Shown here one piece after another: positions 12,522 to 24,984 of a stretch of 64,000 nt of DNA. The first letter of the stretch is position 1. Every line of letters starts with the position of its first letter. Origin of the DNA: Babylonia areolata. Taxonomy: Eukaryota > Mollusca > Gastropoda > Neogastropoda > Buccinidae. The notes under the pieces are model-generated. The model saw nothing but the letters and a program-made list of their open reading frames with translations, made no database searches and was not told the origin of the DNA. The stretch is from contig NC_134883.1 in the NCBI RefSeq assembly GCF_041734735.1, positions 19,145,247 through 19,209,246 of the forward strand, read 5' to 3'. A program made the translations under genes and the position numbers.

Positions 12522-12756
12522 ACTCAATGTCCGCCATTTCATGTTATTATGCATGAACAAGCATTCGCGTTTTGTTGGACCATCACTGTATGTTGTGTTG
12601 CATTACATGTTGTTGATTTCCATCTGCTTCTCCCAGGCTTCCGTCACTGTGCACACTGGCAGAACTTATACGGACAAATCCCTGCTCCTGCCTCATGGAT
12701 ATGTCTTCGAGAAGGGGGTTCCGCTTTTGTCACTGGTGTTGTGCATAATTAGGGCT

Positions 12757-13063
12757 GGTGTTTGACGTGAAATGACACACAAACACGGCCCATGTCGGCT
12801 TCTCCTTCGTGCCACCATCGTCTTCACTTTCATCAAATTCCGTCGCTTTCTTTGCCGACATGGTTCCACCCGTTTCCCTTTCCCCTGCATTACCCCATTT
12901 CCCCAAGCTGTGAGTGAACTGGTCGGATTCATCACTGAACGCCAAGGGTTAACATGAGATGATACAGACACGGCCAAGTCAGTTCATCTCAAACCAGAAC
13001 GGATCTCCATGGCATCATAGTCTTTGTTATCATCAAATTTTGGGCTCGTTGCTGTCCTTGGCT
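12757..13063 (-). pseudogene. Coding-like segment in two diverged copies
   Basis: On the minus strand 12861-12759 reads MSAKKATEFDESEDDGGTKE then KPTWAVFVCHFTSN, with ACC before the ATG. A diverged second copy at about 13063-12953 reads KFDDNKDYDAMEI and later VSVSSH. Both keep the order TTTGATGA..., GACxATG, then GGCCGTGT(C/T)TGT. The acidic patch and codon-like divergence suggest an old coding exon or transposon ORF, but I recognise no family. Confidence 0.25.
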
Positions 13064-13320
13064 TAGCTAGTTTCGATTTCGTGTCCATGTCTCCATGCTT
13101 TTACTGTCTTAGTGAGGTGACGTCAGTGTCGCCAGGTTCTCCAGATGTCGATGAGGGATGCTCTATGGAGGGCCCTCAGTTCAGAGGGACAGGCAGTTGG
13201 GGAGGGGGGCGGAGGGAGGGGTGGGGGGGCAGGGTGTGTGTATGTGTTGGGGGTGGGGGGGCAGGTCCAGCACCCTCACAAATAACAAGTAATGTTAGAC
13301 TCCAGAGATGACAGAAAAGG

Positions 13321-13356
<36 letters not shown>

Positions 13357-14538
13357 CAACAGTAACAAAAATAAACCAGTTTTCAGCCCCAGGCCAAATC
13401 CGGGTGGACGAACATGTGGAGTAACGGGTGCCAGCCGTGTTTGTTTCTTCACTGCCGCTGGGTGTGCAGCTTTGCTGCCCCGAGTAATCAAGCGACAAGT
13501 CCCACGACCCGCAACAGTGTTCACTAGACTGGCCAGACTAGTGGGGGGATTAGGCATGATTTTAAAGGATAAATAAAGTGATAATAAAGTGATAAGTGAA
13601 ACACGGAGGAGAGGCCCCACGCACCAAAGTCACCCACATTCCCTGTGGAGGTGGGTGAGGACAGAGGGGAGGGGGGAGGGGATCACACACACACACACAC
13701 ACAGACCTCGCCTGCCTCACACGTTTATTTACCTTAAACTTCATTGCTAAACACATTAGCTGCTTCGGCAACGTAGCTTTTGTTTCCTTTTCCTTTCTCT
13801 TCTTTTCATCTCTATCTTTCTGTCTCTGTCTCTCTCTGTGTGAGTCTCCCTCTCCCTCTATCTGTCTGTCTCTGTCCCCCCCCCCTCCTCTCTCTCTCAA
13901 AAAGAAAAAAAAAGAAGAAAAAAACAACAACAAAAAACAGAAAAGAAAACAAAGTATGCATTCGCCACTTTCCTCGTCCAACAAATTCGTTCCCGTTCTA
14001 TCGGAGTCGCTTTGTCTCTATCTACCACTGTTTCTGTCTGTCTGCCTGTCTTTCACTCTGATTTATTTGGTGTTCTGCACCTGAACTGGAAACAGACTTT
14101 AACCTGATCGCTTGTCTAATCTTTCCCTTTCTCTCTCTTTCCGTGCCCCCCCCCCCCCCCCCCCACACACACACCCTCCCCGTCCCCCTAACATCCCTTC
14201 CTCACCCCCCCCCCCCCCCACACCCCCGTATCTCTCTCCCTCCTGAAGCCGTACAGTTGTGCATCAGACTGACGTTCCATGTGAAGTTTTCTTGGCAAGG
14301 TGCACCACGCAAAGTGCGATGGACGGATGGATGGCAATTTTCCTATGATATATTGTTGTTGTTTTTTGACGGGGTTGTACTTCCTCCCCTTCTCCCCCCC
14401 CCCTCTCTCTCTCTCTCTCTCTTTCCGTGTTCGTCAGTTTGTGCTTGTGATGTTATTATAACTCAGCGTTAGAATGTGACGCGTGAGCTTGTAAAAAAAA
14501 GAGATATATATTTATTTATCTTAGCACATGTCTGTGTC
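13064..14538. other. No gene seen; many simple repeats
   Basis: G-rich 13198-13262; (CA)n 13322-13353 and 13684-13702; TC-rich 13785-13900; A-rich 13900-13945; poly-C 14147-14165 and 14206-14219; TC 14400-14422. Open frames here are low complexity. Confidence 0.6.
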
Positions 14539-14675
14539 CAAAGTTCTACTGTATCTGTGTACATGGTTTTCGACTTATGTTTGTAACTCCCCCCCCCCCC
14601 TCTTCCCCACCAACAATATTTCTCGTGACCCTGGTACACTTGGTAATAAAGACATTGTATTGTATAGTAGTGTAG
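14539..14675 (+). mobile_element. LINE 3'-end fragment (copy 1)
   Basis: Shares with 34253-34387 the blocks TTCTACTGTATCTGTGT, ATGGTTTTC, a C-run, CAATATT, CGTGAC, GGTACAC and TGGTAATAAAGACAT, then a 5-bp (ATTGT) repeat. The constant end followed by a short microsatellite is typical of non-LTR retrotransposon 3' tails. No coding part is attached. The C-run (14588-14599) has expanded. Confidence 0.65.
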
Positions 14676-14765
14676 TGTATAAGGTGAGGGTGGATGTAGC
14701 ATAAGGCAGGTGAGGCGGGTGGAAGCCAGGTTTGGGTGTACACTGTCCACACAATGAACCAAGGC

Positions 14766-15432
14766 GTGTCCTGTCTGTCAGTGCTGTGTCCTGCTGTGTA
14801 CTGCTGTCAGGGACGTCCTGTCTGTCAGTGCTGTGTCTCGCTGTCAGGGATATCCTGTCTGTCAGTGCTGTGTCCCGCTGTGTCCTGCTGTGTCCCGCTG
14901 TGAGGGATGTCCTGTCTGTCAGTGCTGTGTCCCGCTGTGTCTCGCTGTCAGGGACGTCCTGTCTGTCAGTGCTGTGTCCCGCTGTGAGGGATGTCCTGTC
15001 TGTCAGTGCTGTGTCCCGCTGTGTCCCGCTGTGAGGGATGTCCTGTCTGTCAGCGCTGTGTCCCGCTGTGAGGGATGTCCTGTCTGTCAGCGCTGTGTCT
15101 CGCAGTGTCTCCCTGTCAGGGACGTCCTGTCTGTCAGTGCTGTGTCCCGCTGTGAGGGATGTCCTGTCTGTCAGTGCTGTGTCTCGCTGTGTCCCGCTGT
15201 GAGGGATGTCCTGTCTGTCAGTGCTGTGTCTCGCTGTGTCCCGCTGTGAGGGATGTCCTGTCTGTCAGTGCTGTGTCCCGCTGTGAGGGATGTCCTGTCT
15301 GTCAGTGCTGTGTCTCGCTGTGTCCCGCTGTGAGGGATGTCCTGTCTGTCAGTGCTGTGTCCCGCTGTGAGGGATGTCATGTCTGTCAGTGCTGTGTCCC
15401 GCTGTGTCCCGTTGTGTCCCGCTGTCAGGGAC
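14766..15432. repeat. 37-bp minisatellite with 11-bp sub-steps
   Basis: Core GTGAGGGATGTCCTGTCTGT, then CAGTGCTGTGTCCCGCT. The TGTGTCCCGCT step is repeated one to three times between cores, and some copies carry GTCAGGGACGT instead of GTGAGGGATGT. About 15 cores. Open frames here are rejected. Confidence 0.95.
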
Positions 15433-17506
15433 GTTGTCGCGAGATGGATTACATTTTTTTTTACCTTTTGGTCTTTCTTCCTATTTCGTGTGCCTGTATG
15501 TGGATGGATTTGTATGATGTATAAACTTCGAACGCCTTTTGTTTTTGTGCTTGAGTTTCATATAGTGTAATTTCTTGGGTTTTCACGTGCTGGGTTTTTT
15601 TTTTTCCATTAAGCTGTACTCAGGGCAGCATCAGCTGGAATTTTAGAACTGGTTTTTGGAAGGCAGGCGCGCGGTAGAGCTCTCAAAGGTAACATCCAAG
15701 TGGATGTTCTCTGTGTGGCAATATGTCTTGCCCAGTTCTGTATAACACCTGTGTGTGTTGAGGTCGGGTTTTCCTGACTTACCAAGGCCACCAGGGGAAC
15801 AAGTTGTTCCATGTGAGTAGCCAGTATTCATGTTCAGTTAAACATTTAAATGTTCTCGTTTTTGTGTGTGTGAATGCTACATTGGATAAATAGGAAGGGG
15901 TCTCTTTCGAAATGATTTTGTAAAGTGTAAAAGTGGTTGGCTAGCTTGTTTGATCTTATACGTGGTTAACTGATTTTCTTGTTGCACTTTATTAAATCAT
16001 TACTCATCCTAGTATTTGGGGGGATTTTGGTTTTTCCCGTATCGTAAAAGGTCTCGGAAAGTTCATTTCCCAAGTAGTGGCAGTAGAGGTGGTGGTGGCG
16101 GCGATAGTGGTAGTAGCGGTTGTTGTTGTTGTTGTTGTTTTGTAGTTGGCTTTTATGTAAACCATTTATCGGAACTGAGCCATTTTTGCCAAGTGCAGCA
16201 CTATTAACGCAGATAACATAATTGAATTCGTCTTAAAATCGTTTTTCAAATGTTTGTACTAGTTCGTTTTATTACTGTCATATTAATGTTGGCCTTTTAG
16301 GTCTGTTCCTGTTCTTTTTCTTTTCCGCCTGAGTCCGCACGGCAAACAAGTCGGCGTCTCTTCGCCAGACTGCAATGGTTCTGAGTTGAGCGCGGACACT
16401 ACAGCCCATTCATTCCCTTCCGCCCCACCAAATTGTTTCCCGTTTCCCGGTCCAACCACACCCTTTTGACCCTCCCCCAACAACGCCCCTTCACCCATCT
16501 TCAACTCGTCCGTCATCGCAGTCATTGCTCAACTTCAAGTGTAGAACTTCATCCATCCAGCTCGTCCACCAACCCCTTCGACAGTGCCGCTCACCGTCTG
16601 CAGTCAGGGGTAGATGAGAGAGGTCAAGATTTGTGTTTGTCCCCTCCCCTTCTTTCCCTCACGGTGACGCCCCCGACATGGAAGCGAGTGTCCATGGGTT
16701 CGAGTCCCGTGAAGGGACCGTGATTTTCTTTCCTGCGCCCCCCCCCCCCCCCCCCCCCAAGCCCCACCACCCTCCCACCCCCTTCCACCCCCCTTCCTCA
16801 TTTGCGTGAGACGGCAAACCGTGGTCCCGTGCACAATATGAACATAGCGCACTTGACAGATCTCACCGCAAAAAAAAGGGGTTTGTTCCTGGCAAAAATC
16901 TTTAGACAAATTCACACATACAGAAAAAAAACGATAAAAAAGCGGCGTTAAACCGTGAGGACGCTCTCTCCGGGCCCAGAGAGCAGCCCGAATTTCACAC
17001 GGAGGAATCTGTTTTGACGAAAAAAAGAAAAGAAAAAAAAAATCAAACTGGTTCAGTGGGACATGGTGTGACCTCGTGTGTCACGTGCTGACACGATAAC
17101 ATCAGAGAAGTTTATCAAAGAACTTAGTACACAGAGAACACTGTGTGGAAGACGATGCAGTCCCACAGCGTGTCTGCTTTCTCCATCACCACAGCTGGGT
17201 GTTTATAGACCGTGAATTATGTGCACACACACACACTACAAATTTCACCATGTTATGTTCTGGATGGGGGCATAGGAATGGAGGATGGGGGTAGTGTGTG
17301 TGTGTGTGTGTGTTTCAGCAGTAGGGAACTGACTGGGTGAATTCCTTTTCTTTTCTTTCCTTCCCCTTCTCCGTTGTATTACTCCCAGATAAAGTTCAGC
17401 GCTTTGCTTATTTGCCTGTCAGCAGTGAGGGGCAGCCATCTGACACCGTGCCTGTCTTTTTGGGCTGGCACTCCGCGGCACGGCAAACAGGACAGACAGC
17501 TACACA
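15433..17506. other. No gene seen
   Basis: 15433-16070 is AT-rich. 16078-16140 is GGTGGTGGCGG- and TTG-type triplets. 16300-16720 is more GC-rich with a 96-codon frame that matches nothing I know. 16739-16758 is poly-C and 17297-17311 is TG. Confidence 0.5.
16653..16722 (+). other. tRNA-like fragment with pol III B box
   Basis: GGTTCGAGTCC at 16697-16707 fits the B-box consensus, and ATGGG/CCCGT around it forms a 5-bp T stem with a 7-base loop. GACA...TGTC just before could be an arm. TCCC...GGGA could be part of an acceptor stem. No good A box or anticodon arm is visible, so it is more likely a tRNA-derived SINE scrap than a working tRNA. Confidence 0.3.
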
Positions 17507-19905
17507 CACTGCAGTGAAGGACAGACAGGAAGAACAGACAGGTTACAGTGAAGGACAGACAGGTTACAGTGAAGGACAAACAGGAAGAACAGACAGGTTA
17601 CAGTGAAGGACAGACAGGTTACAGTGAAGGTTACAGTGAAGGTTACAGTGAAGGACAGACAGGTTACAGTGAAGGACAACAGGAAGAACAGACAGGTTAC
17701 AGTGAAGGACAACAGGAAGAACAGACAGGTTACAGTGAAGGACAGACAGGTTACAGTGAAGACAGTTACAGTGAAGGACAACAGGTTACAGTGAAGGACA
17801 AGACAGGAAGAACAGACAGGTTACAGTGAAGGAAGACAGGTTACAGTGAAAAACAGACAGGTACAGTGAAGGACAGACAGGTTACAGTGAAGGTACAGTG
17901 AAGGAAGACAGGTTACAGTGAAGGTTACAGTAGGAAGACAGACAGGTTACAGTGAAGGACAGACACAGGAAGAACAGACAGGTTACAGTGAAGGACAGAC
18001 AGGAAGAACAGACAGGTTACAGTGAAGGACAGACAGGTTACAGTGAAGGTTACAGTGAAGGACAGACAGGTTACAGTGAAGGACAGACAGGTTACAGTGA
18101 AGGTTACAGTGAAGGACAGACAGGTTACAGTGAAGGTTACAGTGAAGGACAGACAGGTTACAGTGAAGGACAGACAGGTTACAGTGAAGGTTACAGTGAA
18201 GGACAGACAGGTTACAGTGAAGGACAGACAGGTTACAGTGAAGGTTACAGTGAAGGACAGACAGGTTACAGTGAAGGTTACAGTGAAGGACAGACAGGTT
18301 ACAGTGAAGGACAGACAAGAAGAACAGACAGGTTACAGTGAAGGATAGACAGGTTACAGTGAAAAACAGACAGGTTACAGTGAAGGACAGACAGGTTACA
18401 GTGAAGGTTACAGTGAAGGACAGACAGGTTACAGTGAAGGTTACAGTGAAGGACAGACAGGTTACAGTGAAGGACAGACAGGAAGAACAGACAGGTTACA
18501 GTGAAGGATAGACAGGAAGAACAGACAGGTTACAGTGAAGGACAGACAGGTTGCAGTGAAGGACAGACAGGAAGAACAGACAGGTTACAGTGAAGAACAG
18601 ACAGGTTACAGTGAAGGACAGACAGGAAGAACAGACAGGTTACAGTGAAGGACAGACAGGTTACAGTGAAGGACAGACAGGAAGAACAGACAGGTTACAG
18701 TGAAGGACAGACAGGTTACAGTGAAGGACAGACAGGAAGAACAGACAGGTTACAGTGAAGGACAGACGGGAAGAACAGACAGGTTACAGTGAAGGACAGA
18801 CAGGTTACAGTGAAAAACAGACAGGAAGAACAGACAGGTTACAGTGAAGGACAGACAGGTTACAGTGAAGGACAGACAGGTTACAGTGAAGGTTACAGTG
18901 AAGGACAGACAGGTTACAGTGAAGGACAGACAGGAAGAACAGACAGGTTACAGTAAAGGACAGACAGGAAGAACAGACAGGTTACAGTGAAGGACAGACA
19001 GGTTACAGTGAAGGACAGACAGGAAGAACAGACAGGTTACAGTGAAGGACAGACAGGAAGAACAGACAGGTTACAGTGAAGGACAGACAGGTTACAGTGA
19101 AGGACAGACAGGAAGAACAGACAGGTTACAGTGAAGGACAGACAGGTTACAGTGAAGGTTACAGGGAAGGTTACAGTGAAGGACAGACAGGTTACAGTGA
19201 AGGACAGACAGGAAGGACAGACAGGTTACAGTGAAGGACAGACAGGAAGAACAGACAGGTTACAGTGAAGGACAGACAAGTTACAGTGAAGGATAGACGG
19301 GAAGAACAGACAAGTTACAGTGAAGGACAGACGGGAAGAACAGACAGGTTACAGTGAAACAGACAGGTTACAGTGAAGGACAGACAGGTTTCAGTGAAGG
19401 ACAGACAGGTTACAGTGAAGGTTACAGTGAAGGACAGACAGGTTACAGTGAAGGACAGACAGATTACAGTGAAGGTTACAGTGAAGGACAGACAGGTTAC
19501 AGTGAAGGACAGACAGGTTACAGTGAAGGTTACAGTGAAGGACAGACAGGTTACAGTGAAGGACAGACAGGTTACAGTGAAGGACAGACAGGAAGAACAG
19601 ACAGGTTACAGTGAAGGACAGACAGGTTACAGTGAAGGACAGACAGGTTACAGTGAAGGACAGACAGGAAGAACAGACAGGTTACAGTGAAGGATAGACA
19701 GGAAGAACAGACAGGTTACAGTGAAGGACAGACAGGTTACAGTGAAGGACAGACAGGTTACAGTGAAGGACAGACAGGTTACAGTGAAGGACAGACAGGT
19801 TACAGTGAAGGACAGACAGGTTACAGTGAAGGTTACAGTGAAGGACAGACAGGTTACAGTGAAGGTTACAGTGAAGGACAGACAGGTTACAGTGAAGGCA
19901 AGACG
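17507..19905. repeat. Modular minisatellite of three words, 2.4 kb
   Basis: Built almost wholly from A = GGTTACAGTGAA (12 bp), B = GGACAGACA (9 bp) and C = GGAAGAACAGACA (13 bp). 18020-18310 is rich in a 54-bp B-A-B-A-A super-unit. 18480-19350 is rich in B-C-A (34 bp). 19350-19905 returns to A and B. A and B are multiples of three, so frames such as EGQTGYSEGYSE stay open; these are not genes. Confidence 0.95.
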
Positions 19906-20059
19906 TAAAAAGCACTATAACCACTACAACTAGTCTACTCCTGTAGCTGCTGCTACAACATTGCGCGAGGAAGAAATAGGTGTGGGTCGATAGAATAAAG
20001 AGTATGGAACGTGTCTTCTTGAAAAGGAATGATTTTAGATTTGCTCAAAGGATGTGAAC

Positions 20060-21450
20060 GACGGATTACAATGCTGTGTAAAATACCACAGACCTTTACT
20101 TATGCTGAGTAAAGTATCACTGCCACAGACCTCAAACTGCCACAGACCTCTAGTTATGCTACGCTGTGTAAAATACCACAGACCTTTACTTATGCTACGA
20201 AACTTTGATATGCTATGCTGTGTAAAATGCCACAAAACTTTAGTTATGCTATACTATGTAAAATACTACAGAACTTTGGTAATGCCACGCTATAAGCCTA
20301 CAGAACTTTAGTAATGCCACGCTACAGGCCTACCACAGAACATTAGTAATGCCACGCTATAGGCCTACCACAAACCTTAGTAATGCCACGCTGTAGGCCT
20401 ACAGAACTTTAGTAATGCCACGCTATAGGCCTACCACACACCTTTAGTAATGCCACGCTATAGGCCTACCACAGAACTTTAGTAATGCCACGCTATAGGC
20501 CTACCACATAACTTTAGTAATGCCAAGCTATAGGCCTACCACAGAACTTTAGTAATGCCACGCTATAGGCCTACCACAGACCTTTAGTAATGCTACGCTA
20601 AGAACCTACCACAGACCTTTAGTAATGCCACGCTGTAGGCCTACAGAACTTTAGTAATGCCACGTTATAGGCCTACCACACACCTTTAGTAATGCCACGC
20701 TATAGGCCTACCACAGAACTTTAGTAATGCCACGCTATAGGCCTACCACATAACTTTAGTAATGCCAAACTATAGGCCTACTACAGAACTTTAGTAATGC
20801 CACGCTATACGCCTACAGAACTTTAGTAATGCCACGATATAGGCCTACCACAGACCTTTACTAATGCTACGCTAAGAACCTACCACAGACCTTTAGTAAT
20901 GCCACGCTATAGGCCTACAGAACTTCAGTAATGCCACGCTATAGGCCTACAGAACTTCAGTAATGCCACACTATAGGCCTACAGAACTTTAGTAATGCCA
21001 CGCTATAGGCCTACCTCAGAACTTTAGTAATGCCACGCTATAGGCCTACCACAGACCTTAAGTAATGCCACGCTATAGGCCTACAGAACTTTAAGTAATG
21101 CCACGCTATAGGCCTACCACAGAACGTTAGTAATGCCACGTTATAGGTCTACCACAGAACTTTAGTAATGCCACGCTATAAGCCTACAGAACTTTAGTAA
21201 TGCCACGCTATAGGCCTACCACAGACCTTTAGTAATGTCATGCTATAGGCCTACAGAACTTTAGTAATGCCACGCTATAGGCCTACCACAGACCTTTAGT
21301 AATGTCATGCTATAGGCCTACAGAACTTTAGTAATGCCACGCTATAGGCCTACCACAGAACGTTAGTAATGCCACGCTACAGACCTACCACAGAACTCTA
21401 GTAATGCCACGCTATAGGCCTACCACAGAACTTTAGTAATGCCATGCTAA
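20060..21450. repeat. 31/35-bp minisatellite, about 40 copies
   Basis: Core TTTAGTAATGCCACGC then TATAGGCCTA, followed by either CCACAGAAC or CAGAAC, giving 35 or 31 bp. The left edge (20060-20280) is more diverged (TTATGCTACGCTGTGTAAAA) and looks like older copies. No gene seen. Confidence 0.95.
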
Positions 21451-22435
21451 GTATACCACAGACCCTCAGCAACGCAATGCTATGTTACGAACCACAGTGT
21501 ACTGTGCCACACCAGTGACTTAATGTGTCATTCCACGTGTGGTTAGCACTGAAATTGGTGTCATGTGACACAACTGCCAGTAAAAACGTTGACTCTTGGA
21601 ACAACCAGGACAGTTTTACAGAAAAAAATGTTCAGCATCTTCATTTGGATATCACTGCTTTGGGACAAATGTCTGTCACAGGGGACATCTTGAGGTTGCT
21701 AATAGTCATATATCATCAGCCGAAGCTGGCACTGAATTTGTTCTTCTTGCCAACTGGAATAATTCGGTCTGACAGACAGTGTTACAGCGTTTGGGTTCAC
21801 TAATAAATACTTTCAATCTCTGTTTCTGGAAGGTCATTTCTCAGTTCAGTAACAGGCTGGGGGAAGCAAAGGAACAACTCTGAAAATGGTCTCGTCTCCT
21901 GTTGTCTTCTATCTGTATAAAAGTTTACCAATGAAACAAATGTAAAGATGGTGATAGATAACGATAAAAGTAAATTAACGAGTTTGAAATATAAGTGCAG
22001 TGTATAATTCTTTCACTTGAGGCCCTCTCTGTGTTCTTCGTGTATGTATGAATGGCAATACATGTGGTTTCAATCGCCTCAAAACGTACATTGTCAATTG
22101 CGTCGGTTTGTGGTTTGGTCAGATTCTTTATTAGCGAGTAAGTTAACAAAGAATATTTTACAAAGGATAAAGAACAGACCGTGTTCCTGTTTTTATTTCT
22201 TTGTCTGCTGAGTCTGCACTAGTAAGACTGAGACCTGGCGTCAAGTTCACGACAGATACAATGCGGGCAATGCAGTGAGAGAAAGAGGACTCTTGTTGCG
22301 TGGCGTTGTAACCTCCGTGAACCAAGTGCATTGAGGGCTGAGACAGAGGGAGAGGTGGAGAGAGGGAGGGAGGGGTAAAGAGGGAGGAAGGGAGAGGGGG
22401 AGAGGTGGGGGAGAGGTGGAGAGAGTGAAGCAGGT
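21451..22435. other. No gene seen
   Basis: Unique, fairly AT-rich sequence with a 92-codon plus frame (21525-21803) of no recognisable family. 22320-22435 is GA-rich. Confidence 0.5.
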
Positions 22436-22473
22436 CACAGACACTAATGTCTTAGGGAATTCCAGTGTCTATA
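22436..22473 (+). repeat. 38-bp palindromic element, copy 1
   Basis: Matches the reverse complement of 24207-24244 at 32 of 38 positions by my count; all six differences are transitions. GACACT...AGTGTC arms lie around a GGGAATTC core. Confidence 0.7.
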
Positions 22474-22846
22474 GGTAGGTAGAGGTGGAGAGAAGGGGGC
22501 ACGTAGGGAGGGAGAGCAGTGACGGCAGCTACGGTTCAGTGAAGGTGGTGATGATGTAAGATGATGGATGTCCCACCTTACTGATCCACTTACCTGGGCT
22601 GGCACCCTGCCTCACCTGTCACTCCGCGCGCGCGCGCGCGTGTGTGTGTGTGTTGCGTATGTGTATGAGAGAGAGAGAGAGAAGAGAATATCTTTATTTT
22701 CCAACGGTGAAGACATCAGCACTTTGGTCGAATTACACACCTGCCGTTGTTCTAAGAAAAACACAAACATATACGCATATAAATATTGTTATACTTAATA
22801 CATGTATAATGTACAAGTATAACACAGCGTCAAACTGAGAGACACA

Positions 22847-22880
<34 letters not shown>

Positions 22881-23032
22881 CTGTTGGTGAAATGCATGAA
22901 AACCGGAGGATGGGATGCAGAGAAAAATAACCATCACACACACACACACGCACAGACACAGATTGAGCACAATCCTTTTATCCCCCTCCCCCCAATGAGG
23001 AAGAGGCGCTAGACCCGGATTGAAGACAGCAG
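22474..23032. other. No gene seen; microsatellites
   Basis: 22626-22652 is (CG)n then (TG)n, 22668-22682 is GA. 22847-22877 and 22935-22953 are CA. The rest is unique. Confidence 0.6.
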
Positions 23033-24190
23033 CCATGGTGCGGCTGTGTGTTGAAGGGTGTGTGTGGGGGAGGTTGGCTGTGTTTAGGTTGAAGGGTGTG
23101 TGTGTGGGGAGGTTGGCTGTGTTTAGGTTGAAGGGTGTGTGTGTGGGAGGTTGGCTGTGTTTAGGTTGAAGGGTGTGTGTGTGTGGGAGGTTGGCTGTGT
23201 TTAGGTTGAAGGGTGTGTGTGTGGGAGGTTGGCTGTGTTTAGGTTGAAGGGTGTGTGTGTGGGAGGTTGGCTGTGTTTCGGCTGAAGGGTGTGAGTGTGG
23301 GGGAGGTTGGCTGTGTTTAGGTTGAAGGGTGTGAGTGTGGGGGAGGTTGGCTGTGTTTAGGTTGAAGGGTGTGGGTGGTGAGTGGGGAGGTTGGCTGTGT
23401 TTAGGTTGAAGGGTGTGGGTGGGGAGGTTGGCTGTGTTTGGGCTGAAGGGTGTGGGTGGTGAGTAGGGAGGTTGGCTGTGTTTAGACTGAAGGGTGTGGG
23501 TGGTGGGTGGGGAGGGTGGCTGTGTTTAGGCTGAAGGGTGTGGGTGGTGGGTGGGGAGGGTGGCTGTGTTTAGGCTGAAGGGTGTGGGTGTGGGGAAGGT
23601 TGGTTGTGTTTAGGTTGAAGGGTGTGAGTGTGGGGGAGGTTGGCTGTGTTTAGGTTGAAGGGTGTGGGTGGGGAGGTTGGCTGTGTTTAGGCTGAAGGGT
23701 GTGGGTGGTGGGTGGAGAGGTTGGCTGTGTTTAGGCTGAAGGGTGTGGGTGGGGAGGTTGGCTGTGTTTAGGCTGAAGGGTGTGGTGGTGGGTGGGAGGT
23801 TGGCTGTGTTTAGGCTGAAGGGTGTGGGTGGGGAGGTTGGCTGTGTTTAGGCTGAAGGGTGTGGGTGGGGAGGTTGGCTGTGTTTAGGCTGAAGGGTGTG
23901 GGTGGTGGGTGGAGAGGTTGGCTGTGTTTAGGCTGAAGGGTGTGGGTGGTGGGTGGAGAGGTTGGCTGTGTTTAGGCTGAAGGGTGTGGGTGGGGAGGTT
24001 GGCTGTGTTTAGGCTGAAGGGTGTGGGTGGGGAGGTTGGCTGTGTTTGGGCTGAAGGGTGTAGGTGGGTAGGATGGCTGTGTTTAGGCTGAAGGGTGTGG
24101 GTGGGGAGGTTGGCTGTGTTTAGGCTGAAGGTGTGGGTGGGGAAGCTGCTGTGTTTAGGATGAAGGGTGTGGGAGGTGGCTGGGGGGCCC
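23033..24190. repeat. 37-bp minisatellite, about 30 copies
   Basis: Core GGTTGGCTGTGTTTAGG, then CTGAAGGGTGTG or TTGAAGGGTGTG and a variable G/T-rich spacer (GGTGGTGGGTGGGGA or TGTGGGGGA). TTGAAG copies lie mostly to the left and CTGAAG copies to the right, so the array grew from at least two local expansions. Confidence 0.95.
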
Positions 24191-24206
24191 GGCTGTCCAG
24201 GCTGTG

Positions 24207-24244
24207 CATAGACACTAGAATTCCCCGAGATATTAGTGTCTATG
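24207..24244 (-). repeat. 38-bp palindromic element, copy 2
   Basis: CATAGACACTA at the left and TAGTGTCTATG at the right are perfect 11-bp inverted arms around a GAATTCCCC core. Inverted relative to the copy at 22436. Confidence 0.75.
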
Positions 24245-24964
24245 GGCTGGGGGACGGAGGGGGGTGTTGCCTTCACTGTGCAGACTGCTCACTTTGATGC
24301 TGCTCCTCTCCACACCACACCCCTCTTGCCCATCACCCACACACTGATCCACCATTACACAGACAGTGAAGGAAGCGAGGAAAGCAACAGGAATACAGTC
24401 ATGCCCTCTTCTCTGGGCCACGTCTGTGAACTGCTTGTGTCAGGATGAGAAACCTGGGAAGGCAGGAGGGAGAGGGATGTCTGTGTGAGGGTAAAACGCC
24501 TTTCAGAGTGCAAATGAGCAAATGAGGGGTGGGTGGCAAGAAGTGATGTTTACATGTGGGTACACGGCCACCTCAAGCAAAGAAAATACAAATCTGATGT
24601 TGCTTGCAGGTACACAGATGGATGTATAATTATTATTTCAAAACGGTTTGGTTGCATCCAAAAAATACAGGTATTTGTGGAGAGGTTGCCAAGTGCCTTG
24701 CCCCCCCCCCTTTTTTTTTTTAGCTCACCACAGAAAAATACTGTGCTGCATGATCTGAAGGGAATGTTGTTGTGATTGCTTAGACAAACCCAGAATGCCG
24801 TCATGTTGAATTCCACAACTGTACAGTGGCGTTGTCAGAGCAGGAGAGAGAGATGGAAATAGAACGGGGTAGGTGTCACACAGTCCCAAGACACAGACAC
24901 AATGTCATCTGACACAGTTTCTCCGTCAATCACTTCAGACATTCCCCACATCACTCTCAGTCCA
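24245..24964. other. No gene seen, downstream of the BRPF gene
   Basis: Unique sequence with a poly-C/poly-T junction at 24701-24721. Confidence 0.5.
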
Positions 24965-24984
24965 TGTTCATGTCCTGCTTTTAG

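Noticed and set aside
17952-19908. Repetitive GYSEGQT-type proteins
   Set aside because: Word lengths of 12 and 9 bp keep frames open on both strands; frames break wherever the 13-bp word occurs.
20060-21450. TATAGGCCTA palindromes as protein-binding sites
   Set aside because: They are fixed parts of a minisatellite unit; nothing suggests a binding function.
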